A DNA stretch of 64,000 nucleotides, from NCBI GenBank assembly GCA_002369135.1, contig DFEY01000002.1:404004-468003 (forward strand), given 5' to 3'. The position numbers and the translations under genes were made by a program. The notes under the pieces were generated by a model, which saw only the letters and a list, made by a program, of their open reading frames with translations, had not been told where the DNA came from and did no database searches. This document shows, piece by piece, positions 15,634 through 23,885 of the stretch. This DNA is from Lachnospira sp. UBA3790. GTDB taxonomy: Bacteria; Bacillota; Clostridia; Lachnospirales; Lachnospiraceae. The first letter of the stretch is position 1; every line of letters starts with the position of its first letter.

Positions 15634-18369
15634 TTATTTCTTAAACTGCATCCATGCTACCTTAATACCAGCCTGAACATCTTCTAGTTCGATATTGTAA
15701 ACACCCTTCTCTAGGTTTAGCTTACATACCTTCTGTGTTACCCAGTAGCCATCTGTACCAGCTGTCTGTAGTGTAAGTACATTGCCTTTGTCGGTGTTCA
15801 TTTTTAGTGTGGCCTGATATAGGTTGTGGCTGTCGAAGCACATATTTACGATTAGTGTGTATGTACCAGACTCCTCTACTATCATAGTAGCGTATTTTTC
15901 GCTGTCGAATTCCACCTTATCATTTCCGTTGATTGTGAACTCTTTGTACTTAGGTGTAGCGTCTGGATCTACTGGACAATCCTTAGGAACATCAGTGTCT
16001 ACTAGCTCTCTCTCAATAACTGTCGCATTGATTAAGAAGTTTAAGATGTTCTTTGACGCTCTTTGAAGTTCGCCAATAGTTAGTCTTCCTTCTTCTACTG
16101 ATTTAACTGTATTATCACCGTGTGAGTTCACCTCAGCACCGTTGTTGTTTACGATCATGTACGCATCGTTTTGTGAGCGAATCATATCGCGAGTAAACTG
16201 AGCAGATTCTTCGCCGCCTTTTACTACGTCGTTCATTCTAGCCCACCAGTCTGTCATAACCATTCCGTCAAAGCCCCACTCTCCACGAAGGATTGTAGTA
16301 CAAAGGTCATAGTTGGAAGCTGACCAGTGACCGTTTACAGGGTTGTAAGCAGTCATCAATGTCTTGATAGTTCCAGCTTTCACTGCCATCTCGAAAGGTT
16401 TTAAGTAAATCTCACGAATAGCACGCTCTGAAGCAACCGCATCAATCTTAAATCTGCTAGCCTCCTGACTGTTTAGGGCAAAGTGCTTGATAGTTCCCCA
16501 AGAACCGCCTGCCTTGATACCACCAGTACAAGCAACTGCCATCTTACCAGCTAGGAATGGGTCCTCTGAATAGTACTCAAAGTTACGTCCGTTAAGAGGA
16601 CTTCTATGAATGTTAACACCAGGGCCAAGCAATGTATCAACCTTGTGGTTAACCAACTCTTTACCCTCAAATGTGTATAACTCTTTAATCAATTCTGTAT
16701 TCCATGTACATGCAAGCAAAGTTCCGATAGGAAGCTGAACCGTGTCGTCTTTCATACGAAGACCACTAGGTCCGTCGGCACAACATCCAACTGGAATACC
16801 AAACTTAAACAATGAATCGCTAAGTCCGCCAAAGGCAGATGCTGTAGAGTCTGTAACACGTGGGCTACTCATACCCTCGCCACGTACCAAACATGCCATA
16901 TCTTCTACGCTTAGCTGCGCCACGAAATCATCCATAGATGCTTTTCCTTTGTGAACATCCTGTAGTTTGATTCCTTTGTCGCCCGTAATCTCCATAGATT
17001 TCGGAAGATTGTTTTCTATTCTAAGTGCCAAATCAACAGTAGGCTTCATGGAAGGAATCCACTTCTCATCGTAGATATCTCCCTTAGCATCACCTGTAGT
17101 TAGCACTTCTAAGTTTTCATCATCTGGGCAGAGGCATTCGCTGCACTCCTCTACCACTTCTAGTTCTTCCTGCTCAAAGATAGAAACCACACTACAATTC
17201 TTCACGCTGTTACCAACGTGGAATTGATATTTGCCCGTTTCTAGCACGTAGCAAGATTTATGACCAGTAAGTCCTCTGTCATCGTAAGATGCCATAACTT
17301 CCTTTGGCACAACGATTTCTAGAGTATCTGTTTTGTTAGGTTTTAGTTCTTTAGTCTTAGCAAATCCCACCAAAGCCTTCTTAGATTTTCCAAGTTTTCC
17401 CTGTGGAGCTTCTAAGTAAATTTGTACAACTTCTTTGCCGGCCACGTTTCCTGTGTTTGTAACATCAATCTTAAACACCGTTTCATCCACGCCGTACTGC
17501 ACTTCTTCAGTAATGATGTCGAAAGTTGTGTATGAAAGTCCGAAACCAAACTCATACATAACCTTATGAGGCGCGAAAGTTTCAAAATATCTGTAACCTA
17601 CATAAATATCTTCTTTGTAGTAGTTTCTAAAGTCATTGCCGAAGTTGTATGTAGATGGGTAATCCATAATGTCGTATGTGATAGTGTCAGAAAGTTTGCC
17701 ACTTGGGTTAACCTTACCAAGCAAAACGTCCATTACAGCGTTTCCACCTTCCATACCGCCTTGCCATACATAAACAATAGCTGTGATATGATCCTGTGTT
17801 TCAGGATCAATCGCCCACTTCATATCAATAATGTTTGAAGTGTTAAGTAAAACGATTACTTTATCAAAGGCTTTGGCTATATTTTTAATATTATTATTCT
17901 CTTTTTCTGTAAGTAGGTAACTGCCCTCTCCAATATAATTATCTTTATCTTCGCCGGCTGTTCTACCGATTACATAGATAGCCTTCTTTGTCTTTCTGGC
18001 TTGTTCTTTGGCGTAGTCCTCAGTTATTTCCATGTCATGCTGATGCCAAGGTTCCTGAGCCCATCCGCCACCACCGTTGTTAAACGGATTGTCCTTTAGC
18101 CATTCTTCGTAGTCATTTATAATGTCTTCATTTATCTTTAGGCCTGAATTTCTGATTCCTTCTAGCAAGTTTACTGCATAAGGCACTGTAACAGCACCAC
18201 CCGAGCCTGTACCACTTCTGTAGTAGTCAAACATTGGGCGTCCAAAAACAGACACAACCTCATTTTTGTCCAAAGGAAGTGTATTTTTCTCATTTCTTAG
18301 AAGAACCGCGCCTTCAGCCGCCGCTTCTCTAGATTTGTTTATAAATTTGTCTAAATTTCTCTTTGTCAT
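15634..18369 (-). CDS. GH3 beta-glucosidase with permuted domain order
   Basis: Family 3 glycoside hydrolase, probably releasing glucose from beta-glucosides. The domains are in reversed order: the alpha/beta sandwich domain comes first (residues ~10-260, GAVLLRNEKNTLPL near the start), then an FnIII-like domain (~265-400), then the TIM-barrel domain (~480-790). The barrel carries GPGVNIHRSPLNGRNFEYYSEDP, IKHFALNSQE and the nucleophile region MVMTDWW (Asp at about 707). The last ~110 residues form a beta domain like a carbohydrate-binding module. Ruminal Clostridia GH3 enzymes with this order are known. The start at 18369 is chosen for its GGAGG site. No signal peptide, so cytoplasmic. Confidence 0.88.
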   Translation of the reverse strand: MTKRNLDKFINKSREAAAEGAVLLRNEKNTLPLDKNEVVSVFGRPMFDYYRSGTGSGGAVTVPYAVNLLEGIRNSGLKINEDIINDYEEWLKDNPFNNGGGGWAQEPWHQHDMEITEDYAKEQARKTKKAIYVIGRTAGEDKDNYIGEGSYLLTEKENNNIKNIAKAFDKVIVLLNTSNIIDMKWAIDPETQDHITAIVYVWQGGMEGGNAVMDVLLGKVNPSGKLSDTITYDIMDYPSTYNFGNDFRNYYKEDIYVGYRYFETFAPHKVMYEFGFGLSYTTFDIITEEVQYGVDETVFKIDVTNTGNVAGKEVVQIYLEAPQGKLGKSKKALVGFAKTKELKPNKTDTLEIVVPKEVMASYDDRGLTGHKSCYVLETGKYQFHVGNSVKNCSVVSIFEQEELEVVEECSECLCPDDENLEVLTTGDAKGDIYDEKWIPSMKPTVDLALRIENNLPKSMEITGDKGIKLQDVHKGKASMDDFVAQLSVEDMACLVRGEGMSSPRVTDSTASAFGGLSDSLFKFGIPVGCCADGPSGLRMKDDTVQLPIGTLLACTWNTELIKELYTFEGKELVNHKVDTLLGPGVNIHRSPLNGRNFEYYSEDPFLAGKMAVACTGGIKAGGSWGTIKHFALNSQEASRFKIDAVASERAIREIYLKPFEMAVKAGTIKTLMTAYNPVNGHWSASNYDLCTTILRGEWGFDGMVMTDWWARMNDVVKGGEESAQFTRDMIRSQNDAYMIVNNNGAEVNSHGDNTVKSVEEGRLTIGELQRASKNILNFLINATVIERELVDTDVPKDCPVDPDATPKYKEFTINGNDKVEFDSEKYATMIVEESGTYTLIVNMCFDSHNLYQATLKMNTDKGNVLTLQTAGTDGYWVTQKVCKLNLEKGVYNIELEDVQAGIKVAWMQFKK

Positions 18370-18534
18370 ATCGTCCTCCAAATAGTTAGTTCTAATATAA
18401 CATAATTGCAAGTATATAGTAGTAATATTTTTTGATGTTACTACTTAAATTTTACTGACCATTATGGCAAAAAATATGTAATTGTTGACATTATATAATT
18501 AATCGTTTTTCTTCTTTATTAAAGTGCTATTTAT

Positions 18535-18563
18535 TTGTCTTATGGTCTCAAATATTGTAAAAT
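18535..18563 (+). promoter_or_regulatory. Probable promoter of paaK-ACT operon
   Basis: TTGTCT (18535-18540), 17-base spacer, TAAAAT (18558-18563), about 30 bases upstream of the ATG at 18595. Confidence 0.5.
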
Positions 18564-18594
18564 ACTACTTAAAATGAGAGAAAGAAGGGATATT

Positions 18595-19890
18595 ATGAGC
18601 AAATATTTCAGCGAGATGGAAACTGCTTCTAGAGACGAGCTGACCAAACTTCAAAATGAACGTCTAGTAGAAACAGTTAAACACGTCTACGAGAACATGG
18701 CTCCATACAGAGCCAAAATGGAAGAAATGGGTTTGACACCTGATGATATCAAAGGAATTGAGGATCTTCACAAGCTACCATTTCTAACAAAAGATTTCTT
18801 AAGAGAAAATTATCCAGACAAACTTTTAGCTGTGCCAAAGACTGACTGCGTGCGTATCCAGTCTACTTCTGGTACTACAGGAAAGCGTGTTGTAATGTTC
18901 TACACACAAGACGATGTGGACATTTGGGATGAGTGTTGTGCTAGAGCTCTTGTGGCTGCGGGTGCGACAAAGGATGATGTAGTTCACGTAAGTTACGGCT
19001 ACGGATTATTTACTGGTGGTGCGGGACTTCATGGTGGTTCTCACAAACTTGGATCACTTACACTTCCAATGTCATCTGGTAACACAGCAAGACAGCTACA
19101 GTTTATGCAGGACTTAGGTTCTACTATTCTTTGCTGTACTCCTTCATATGCTGCATATCTAGCAGAGAGTATTGCAGAGGAAGGTATTAAGGATAATATA
19201 GTTTTAAAGAGCGGTATCTTTGGCGCGGAAGCATGGTCAGACGAAATGCGTGCAGATATCGAAAAGAGTCTAGGAATTAAGGCTTACGACATTTACGGAC
19301 TTACAGAAATCAGTGGTCCTGGTGTAGGCTTTGAATGCGAGTGTCAAAATGGATTACACATAAACGAAGATCATTTTATCCCAGAAATCATAGATCCAAA
19401 CACTGGCGAAGTTTTGCCAGACGGCGAAGAAGGTGAATTAGTATTCTCATGTATTAGCAAGAAGGCTATGCCACTACTTCGTTACAGAACTAGAGATATA
19501 ACAAGCCTCACTCACGAGAAATGTGAATGTGGAAGAACAATCGCCCGTATCGAGAGACTAAAAGGTCGTACAGATGATATGCTTATCATCAAGGGTGTAA
19601 ATGTATTCCCATCACAGATTGAGGAAGTTTTGATTAACCAGGGACTTGCTCCTAACTATCAGCTAGTAGTTGATAGAGTTAACAACAGTGATACTTTAGA
19701 AGTTCTAGTTGAGATGACACCTGAGATGTTCTCAGATACTGTGGGCGCTATCGAAAAAACTGAGAAGAGAATCGTATCAGCGCTTAAGAGTATGCTTGGT
19801 ATTTACGCTAAGGTTTCACTCGTTTCACCAAAATCAATCGAGCGTTCTGAAGGTAAAGCAGTTCGTGTAATCGATAAGAGAAAGATATAG
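18595..19890 (+). CDS. paaK: Phenylacetate--CoA ligase family protein
   Basis: Adenylate-forming enzyme activating aryl acids to CoA thioesters. Seen: the ATP loop STSGTTGKRVV, the acyl-adenylate region YGLTEISGPGVGFEC, a C-terminal metal/structural cysteine pair CECGRT, GRTDDMLIIKGVNVFPSQIEEVL (hinge and catalytic lysine region). 431 residues from the ATG at 18595, which has AAGAAGGG upstream; the frame extends to 18535 without a ribosome site. The ACT-domain gene follows 11 bases later. In Clostridia this pair often acts on aryl acids formed from aromatic amino acids; the indolepyruvate oxidoreductase genes that often accompany it are not seen here. Confidence 0.9.
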   Translation: MSKYFSEMETASRDELTKLQNERLVETVKHVYENMAPYRAKMEEMGLTPDDIKGIEDLHKLPFLTKDFLRENYPDKLLAVPKTDCVRIQSTSGTTGKRVVMFYTQDDVDIWDECCARALVAAGATKDDVVHVSYGYGLFTGGAGLHGGSHKLGSLTLPMSSGNTARQLQFMQDLGSTILCCTPSYAAYLAESIAEEGIKDNIVLKSGIFGAEAWSDEMRADIEKSLGIKAYDIYGLTEISGPGVGFECECQNGLHINEDHFIPEIIDPNTGEVLPDGEEGELVFSCISKKAMPLLRYRTRDITSLTHEKCECGRTIARIERLKGRTDDMLIIKGVNVFPSQIEEVLINQGLAPNYQLVVDRVNNSDTLEVLVEMTPEMFSDTVGAIEKTEKRIVSALKSMLGIYAKVSLVSPKSIERSEGKAVRVIDKRKI

Positions 19891-19901
19891 GAGGTTTTGA
19901 T

Positions 19902-20333
19902 ATGTATATTAATCAAATTTCTGTTTTTGTAGAGAATAAGCCAGGTAGACTTTTTGAACTTACTAACTTTTTGGCTGAACAAAATATAAACTTAAGAGCT
20001 TTGGAAGTGGCAGATGCCAGTGATTATGGAATCATCCGTATTATTGTAGATGATCCATTCGCTACACTTAACACATTGAAAGAAAATGATTGGGTTTGCA
20101 AGCTAACTGAAGTAGTTGGCGTTAAAATTCCTGATGAACCAGGTTCAATGGCTAAGATTTCTAAAATCTTATCAGACGCTGATGTAAATGTTGAATACTG
20201 CTACGCTTTCCTAGCAAAAGATAGTAATGATGCATTACTAATTCTAAAAGTAACAGACAACGAAAATGTAATATCTATCTTTGAGGAGAACAATATTGCG
20301 CTAATCAATCAAGATGATTTAGCAAATGCATAA
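19902..20333 (+). CDS. Tandem ACT-domain protein
   Basis: 143 residues made of two ACT folds: residues 1-70 (QISVFVENKPGRLFELTNFL) and 72-140 (VVGVKIPDEPGSMAKISKIL). ACT domains bind amino acids and usually regulate partners. Ribosome site AGGAGG, 11 bases after paaK, so co-transcribed; such stand-alone ACT proteins commonly accompany phenylacetate-CoA ligase genes. Likely a regulator or sensor for aromatic amino-acid metabolism. Confidence 0.88.
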   Translation: MYINQISVFVENKPGRLFELTNFLAEQNINLRALEVADASDYGIIRIIVDDPFATLNTLKENDWVCKLTEVVGVKIPDEPGSMAKISKILSDADVNVEYCYAFLAKDSNDALLILKVTDNENVISIFEENNIALINQDDLANA

Positions 20334-20350
20334 AACTTGCCTTTATAGGA

Positions 20351-20409
20351 GGCATAAAAAATACAGGGGTCTCACTAACAATCGTTTGACCCCTGTATTT
20401 TTTTATGCC
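20351..20409. terminator. Long terminator hairpin, repeat family copy 1
   Basis: GGCATAAAAAATACAGGGGTC (20351-20371) pairs with 20388-20409; a 16-base loop separates them. It has T7 within the right arm and A6 in the left, so it can end transcription of the ACT gene and of the convergent membrane-protein gene. The sequence, including most of the loop, recurs in inverted orientation at 22552-22611. Confidence 0.85.
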
Positions 20410-20462
20410 AGTTAATGGCTGTTTTATGATTTAAAAACCTTGCTGTATTAGTTCAACATCTT

Positions 20463-22397
20463 CTATCCTTTTATCTTATACTTCTTCTGCATGTTCTTTA
20501 TTCCTAGAACATTCCAGAGCTGATGTTTATATGCATCTGGATTATCTTTTAAATATTGTTCGCGTGATTTAGGCGACATTCCCTCTAAGTTTGGATACTT
20601 TCCTGAGTAAATATTATCCGCGATAAATACTGTTAATAACACCGCACAGATAATAATTCCTGTTTTCAACGACAGCATACTAAATCTATTATCTAAAACT
20701 GGTGCTACCACATAAATACATGCTAGACAAGCAACACCAAACACTAGCAATCCTTCGGCGCAGACGTGTCCGTTTATATTTAGGAAATATCCGCTGTAGT
20801 TCCAAAATCTTGCTCCGTGTTTTGCCAAAAGCGATGCTCCCGTAATGTACTCAATCACTCCGCAAAAGACGATCGATGCAAAGAATGTTGCGACCGGATA
20901 TTTTTTGATTCTAGTAAGTACTAGCAGCGCTCCTATTCCACCCGTTCCATATATTGGAAGCCATGGGCCATAGTTAACACCTCTGTTTACAACCTCACCT
21001 TTTTCAACCAAGTGTAGAATCACTTCCCAGCCCCAACCAATGAAGCAGAAGACGAAGAACATTAGCACAAGAGAAATCAAGCAATACCTTCTCGTGTACA
21101 GCATAGATGAATCTCTGTTTCCTTTTTCCTTCTCCGGCAAAGTAAACAATCTTCTCGGATATGATTTGCCATCGATAGCATCTTCCAAGTTTTTAATTTT
21201 CGCCTTGTTTGTTTGGATGCGCCTGTAATCCCACTCGTATTCATTCATAACAGGAACAATACCAAACCATTTGGCGAAGAAGCCTTTGACGCCCTTCTCC
21301 TTAGGAAGTTCAGTTCCCTCTTGTCTTATTTCTCTAACATCGGCGTAAGCTGGCTTGATAATTTCTTTGTCGGCCTTTGCGAAGATGTATTTGTCATTCA
21401 TCATTTCGGCATTTTCTATCTTATTATCAAATGCCAACTTTCTAATATATTTATAGTACTCTACATATGTGGACTCTCTGTAAGCTGCGACAAAGAAAAG
21501 TGTTGCCAAGCCATATGTAATCCAGCCCAATATATCCCAGAGGATAAAACTGAAGTCTAATTTGAAGCACTCCCACTTGTGTCCATACATCATTTGACGA
21601 GAAAGCGTAATAGCCTCGCTACCAGTCATATCTGGATTCTCCGCCAAAATATATGGGGTCATAAAGTACGCATAGTGCTTAATGAAATACCCCACGATTG
21701 TGAGCGACCATAGCGTTTCATAAACAGTCCACTTCAAAGCGGCCTTTGAAACCTTAAAGTGTCTTCCCACTCTTGATAGGAATAAGAATCTATTGAACTG
21801 AACCTTTTCATAAGTGGAGCCTTCCATAAAGATTCTCTTCATTATTACTCTGTAAACATTGATGAGGAATATCCACACCGCAATCAGCATAAGCGCCGCC
21901 AAAGATACAAATATGAATGAAGCCCAGTTGTTATCTTTTACTATAGAAAGAATAGCTGAATAGATTGTCACAATAACAGCTCCGGATGATACTTTGTTTA
22001 CAATGTTTGCAAGTACACCTCTTTGATGGTTAAGACTAATTACACCACCTATAGTGTCCTTTTTCTTTTGTTCTTTCTTCTCATTTTCAGCGGTCTTCTT
22101 TTCTGCCTTGTCTGCGTTGCCTTTGGCTAAGTCAACCAATATATTTTCAGACAATCTATCATCAAGCGTGGAAGGAAGTGCTGCAGATCCTTCTTCTCTC
22201 ACTTTGTCTACAACCTTCTTGCCATCTTCTGCCTGTTTAACAACTCTAATATTATCTTTATCTGCAGAGAAAAACTCTAGCGATACCTCATACTCAGTAC
22301 CGATAACCGCTGCCAACAAACATACCGTAATGAAAATCCAGTAATGCGCCTTCAGCGATTTCTTTCCAGCTTTTTTCCATTCTTTTCTAGTGTTCAT
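20463..22397 (-). CDS. DUF975 / CmpB-like (putative ABC permease) fusion membrane protein
   Basis: N-terminal half resembles DUF975 proteins: MNTRKEWKKAGKKSLKAHYW then a TM segment, a charged outer loop at ~60-125, further TM segments and VQFNRFLFLSRVGRHFKVSKAALKWTVYETLWSLTIVGYFI. The C-terminal ~200 residues resemble the CmpB-type permease family (FIGWGWEVILHLVEKGEVVNRGVNYGPWLPIYGTGG). About ten membrane segments in total. An upstream TTG keeps the frame open, but the ATG at 22397 has GGGAGAGG. Substrate unknown. Flanked on both sides by copies of the same terminator repeat. Confidence 0.75.
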   Translation of the reverse strand: MNTRKEWKKAGKKSLKAHYWIFITVCLLAAVIGTEYEVSLEFFSADKDNIRVVKQAEDGKKVVDKVREEGSAALPSTLDDRLSENILVDLAKGNADKAEKKTAENEKKEQKKKDTIGGVISLNHQRGVLANIVNKVSSGAVIVTIYSAILSIVKDNNWASFIFVSLAALMLIAVWIFLINVYRVIMKRIFMEGSTYEKVQFNRFLFLSRVGRHFKVSKAALKWTVYETLWSLTIVGYFIKHYAYFMTPYILAENPDMTGSEAITLSRQMMYGHKWECFKLDFSFILWDILGWITYGLATLFFVAAYRESTYVEYYKYIRKLAFDNKIENAEMMNDKYIFAKADKEIIKPAYADVREIRQEGTELPKEKGVKGFFAKWFGIVPVMNEYEWDYRRIQTNKAKIKNLEDAIDGKSYPRRLFTLPEKEKGNRDSSMLYTRRYCLISLVLMFFVFCFIGWGWEVILHLVEKGEVVNRGVNYGPWLPIYGTGGIGALLVLTRIKKYPVATFFASIVFCGVIEYITGASLLAKHGARFWNYSGYFLNINGHVCAEGLLVFGVACLACIYVVAPVLDNRFSMLSLKTGIIICAVLLTVFIADNIYSGKYPNLEGMSPKSREQYLKDNPDAYKHQLWNVLGIKNMQKKYKIKG

Positions 22398-22482
22398 ATT
22401 CCTCTCCCTCAAAATAATTCCTAATAATTATACATTATCACTCTTCTAAATATCAATAAAAATATACTCTTCAAAAAACATC

Positions 22483-22536
22483 GCACTTTGCCATACACAT
22501 TACTCCGCAAGAAACACTGCACTTTGCCATACACAG
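22483..22536 (+). repeat. Two inverted copies of the rpsR 3' end
   Basis: 22507-22536 is nearly identical, on the opposite strand, to the last codons of rpsR (22629-22659): one substitution and one missing T in about 30 bases. A 17-base part (GCACTTTGCCATACACA) is repeated again exactly at 22483-22499, 36 bases to the left. Together with the terminator between them this makes a long inverted repeat across the rpsR stop codon. Confidence 0.9.
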
Positions 22537-22551
22537 ATTTAGTTTTAAAAG

Positions 22552-22611
22552 GGCATAAAAAAATAGAGGGGTCAAACGATTTTAAGTGCGACCCCTCTAT
22601 TTTTTTATGCC
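22552..22611. terminator. Long terminator hairpin after rpsR, repeat family copy 2
   Basis: 22-bp stem 22552-22573 / 22590-22611 (ends GGCATAAAAAAATAG... and ...GAGGGGTC) with a 16-base loop AAACGATTTTAAGTGC. It is an inverted near-copy of 20351-20409 including the loop. It ends the rpsF-ssb-rpsR transcript. Confidence 0.88.
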
Positions 22612-22620
22612 TAGTTGAAA

Positions 22621-22881
22621 TTATTCAACTGTGTATGGCAAAAGTGCAATGTTTCTTGCGCGTTTAACTGCTGTAGTAATTGCTCTCTGATGTCTAGCAC
22701 AGTTTCCTGTAACTCTTCTTGGAAGAATTTTACCTCTTTCAGAAATATAATTCTTCAAAGTCTCTACATCTTTATAATCAATTGCTTTTGCTTCGCTTGC
22801 GCAAAATGCACATACTTTTTTTCTTCTACGACCGCCTCTTCTTCTCATTGGAGAGTCCGATCTATCTTTGTTATATGCCAT
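22621..22881 (-). CDS. rpsR: 30S ribosomal protein S18
   Basis: 86-residue S18: basic N-terminus RRRGGRRRKKVC, zinc-type CAFC pair, and the conserved DYKDVETLKNYISERGKILPRRVTGNCARHQRAITTAVKRARNIALLPY. It binds with S6 on the small subunit platform. Last gene of the rpsF-ssb-rpsR operon, 25 bases after ssb, with a GGAGG site. Confidence 0.97.
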   Translation of the reverse strand: MAYNKDRSDSPMRRRGGRRRKKVCAFCASEAKAIDYKDVETLKNYISERGKILPRRVTGNCARHQRAITTAVKRARNIALLPYTVE

Positions 22882-22906
22882 AATAACTTGACCTCCTATA
22901 ATCTAA

Positions 22907-23365
22907 TTAAAAGTTAAATGGAAGACCTGAATCATCTACACTGTCAGGAATGTTCATAAAACCATCGCCAGCATCTGCTGTAGGTTCTTCTGCCTTTGGC
23001 TCAGCCTGAGGCACTGGAGCTGATGCGTTCTGCTCTGAAGCAGCTTTACTCTCAGCAAACTCCTGATTTTCTACAATTACGTCTGTAGTGTAAACTGTCT
23101 GTCCATCTTTGTTCTGATAACTACCTGTCTGGATACGTCCATCTACTGCTATCTTGATTCCTTTGTGGAAATACTTCTCTGCAAACTCACCTGCACGACC
23201 AAATGCCACGCATCTAATAAAATCTGCTGTAGGTTCGCCATCTCTTTTGAATCTTCTATCAACAGCCAATGTGTATCTTGCTATACATAACTGATTATCT
23301 CCGTTGTTAGAATATCTAACATCAGGATCTGCAGTCAAACGACCCATTAAAACAACTTTATTCAT
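22907..23365 (-). CDS. ssb: Single-stranded DNA-binding protein
   Basis: 152 residues: N-terminal OB fold (MNKVVLMGRLTADPDVRYSN, FIRCVAFGRAGEFAEKYFHKG), a flexible Ala/Glu/Pro-rich linker at ~110-140, and the acidic protein-interaction tip ending DDSGLPFNF (the usual form is DDDIPF). Replication, repair and recombination hub. Middle gene of the operon. Confidence 0.96.
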   Translation of the reverse strand: MNKVVLMGRLTADPDVRYSNNGDNQLCIARYTLAVDRRFKRDGEPTADFIRCVAFGRAGEFAEKYFHKGIKIAVDGRIQTGSYQNKDGQTVYTTDVIVENQEFAESKAASEQNASAPVPQAEPKAEEPTADAGDGFMNIPDSVDDSGLPFNF

Positions 23366-23389
23366 ATTATTTACCTCTCTTGTTAATTT

Positions 23390-23680
23390 TTACGCTTCTA
23401 CACTCACGCACAAAAATCTCATAACATCGTCCATAATACGAAGTCGGCTTTCTAACTCACGAGTCATGTCTGTGTTATCAGTTTCGATTGTGATGAAGTA
23501 GTAGTAAGCTTCTTTCATCTTTTCGATTTCATAAGCTAACTCTTTAAGACCAGCTTCGTCCACGTTAGTGATCTTTCCACCGAATCTCTCGATGTACTCT
23601 TTCACTTTGTCAACCTTTGCTGCTCTTGCTTCATCGTCAAGCTTTGCACTAACAACAACTGTTAATTCATAATTATTCAT
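23390..23680 (-). CDS. rpsF: 30S ribosomal protein S6
   Basis: 96 residues: NNYELTVVVSAKLDD..., the KMKEAYYYFITIET strand and the short C-terminus typical of S6. First gene of rpsF-ssb-rpsR. Preceded by AGGAGG and a structured leader of about 85 nt. Confidence 0.96.
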   Translation of the reverse strand: MNNYELTVVVSAKLDDEARAAKVDKVKEYIERFGGKITNVDEAGLKELAYEIEKMKEAYYYFITIETDNTDMTRELESRLRIMDDVMRFLCVSVEA

Positions 23681-23694
23681 GCTTTTTACCTCCT

Positions 23695-23766
23695 TTTGGT
23701 CTTGGCCCTCTAGTTACCCAAAGAGCAAGGAACCACGCAAAATCGTGGTATGTTAATACATTACGA
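23695..23766 (-). promoter_or_regulatory. Structured 5' leader of rpsF, possible S6:S18 autoregulatory site
   Basis: The minus-strand leader contains a CCACG...CGTGG hairpin and a second stem CTTG-CTCT / AGAG-(GGC)-CAAG with an asymmetric bulge ending shortly before the Shine-Dalgarno. S6:S18 complexes bind such leaders in many bacteria. I see the stems but not an unambiguous match to the conserved bulge. Confidence 0.4.
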
Positions 23767-23772
23767 GCCCTT

Positions 23773-23801
23773 ATTTTATCACAATTACCTATTAGTGTAA
23801 A
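23773..23801 (-). promoter_or_regulatory. Promoter of rpsF-ssb-rpsR
   Basis: Minus strand: TTTACA (23796-23801), 17-base spacer, TAAAAT (23773-23778). Gives a leader of roughly 85 nt. Confidence 0.65.
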
Positions 23802-23836
23802 GACTTAAAACTGCTATATTTATGGGCTTTTTCAAC

Positions 23837-23872
23837 AAAAAAAGACTAGTGTTTTTTCATCACTAGTCTTTT
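23837..23872 (-). terminator. Terminator of the NlpC/P60 gene
   Basis: AAAAGACTAGTG (23840-23851) pairs with CACTAGTCTTTT (23861-23872). On the minus strand the stem is followed by a T7 run (23837-23843). Lies between the minus-strand NlpC/P60 gene and the rpsF promoter. Confidence 0.8.
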
Positions 23873-23885
23873 AATCATCTCTTTT

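Noticed and set aside
23836..23876. Terminator after the NlpC/P60 gene as another terminator-centred inverted duplication
   Set aside because: Flanks outside the stem align poorly; included only as an ordinary terminator.
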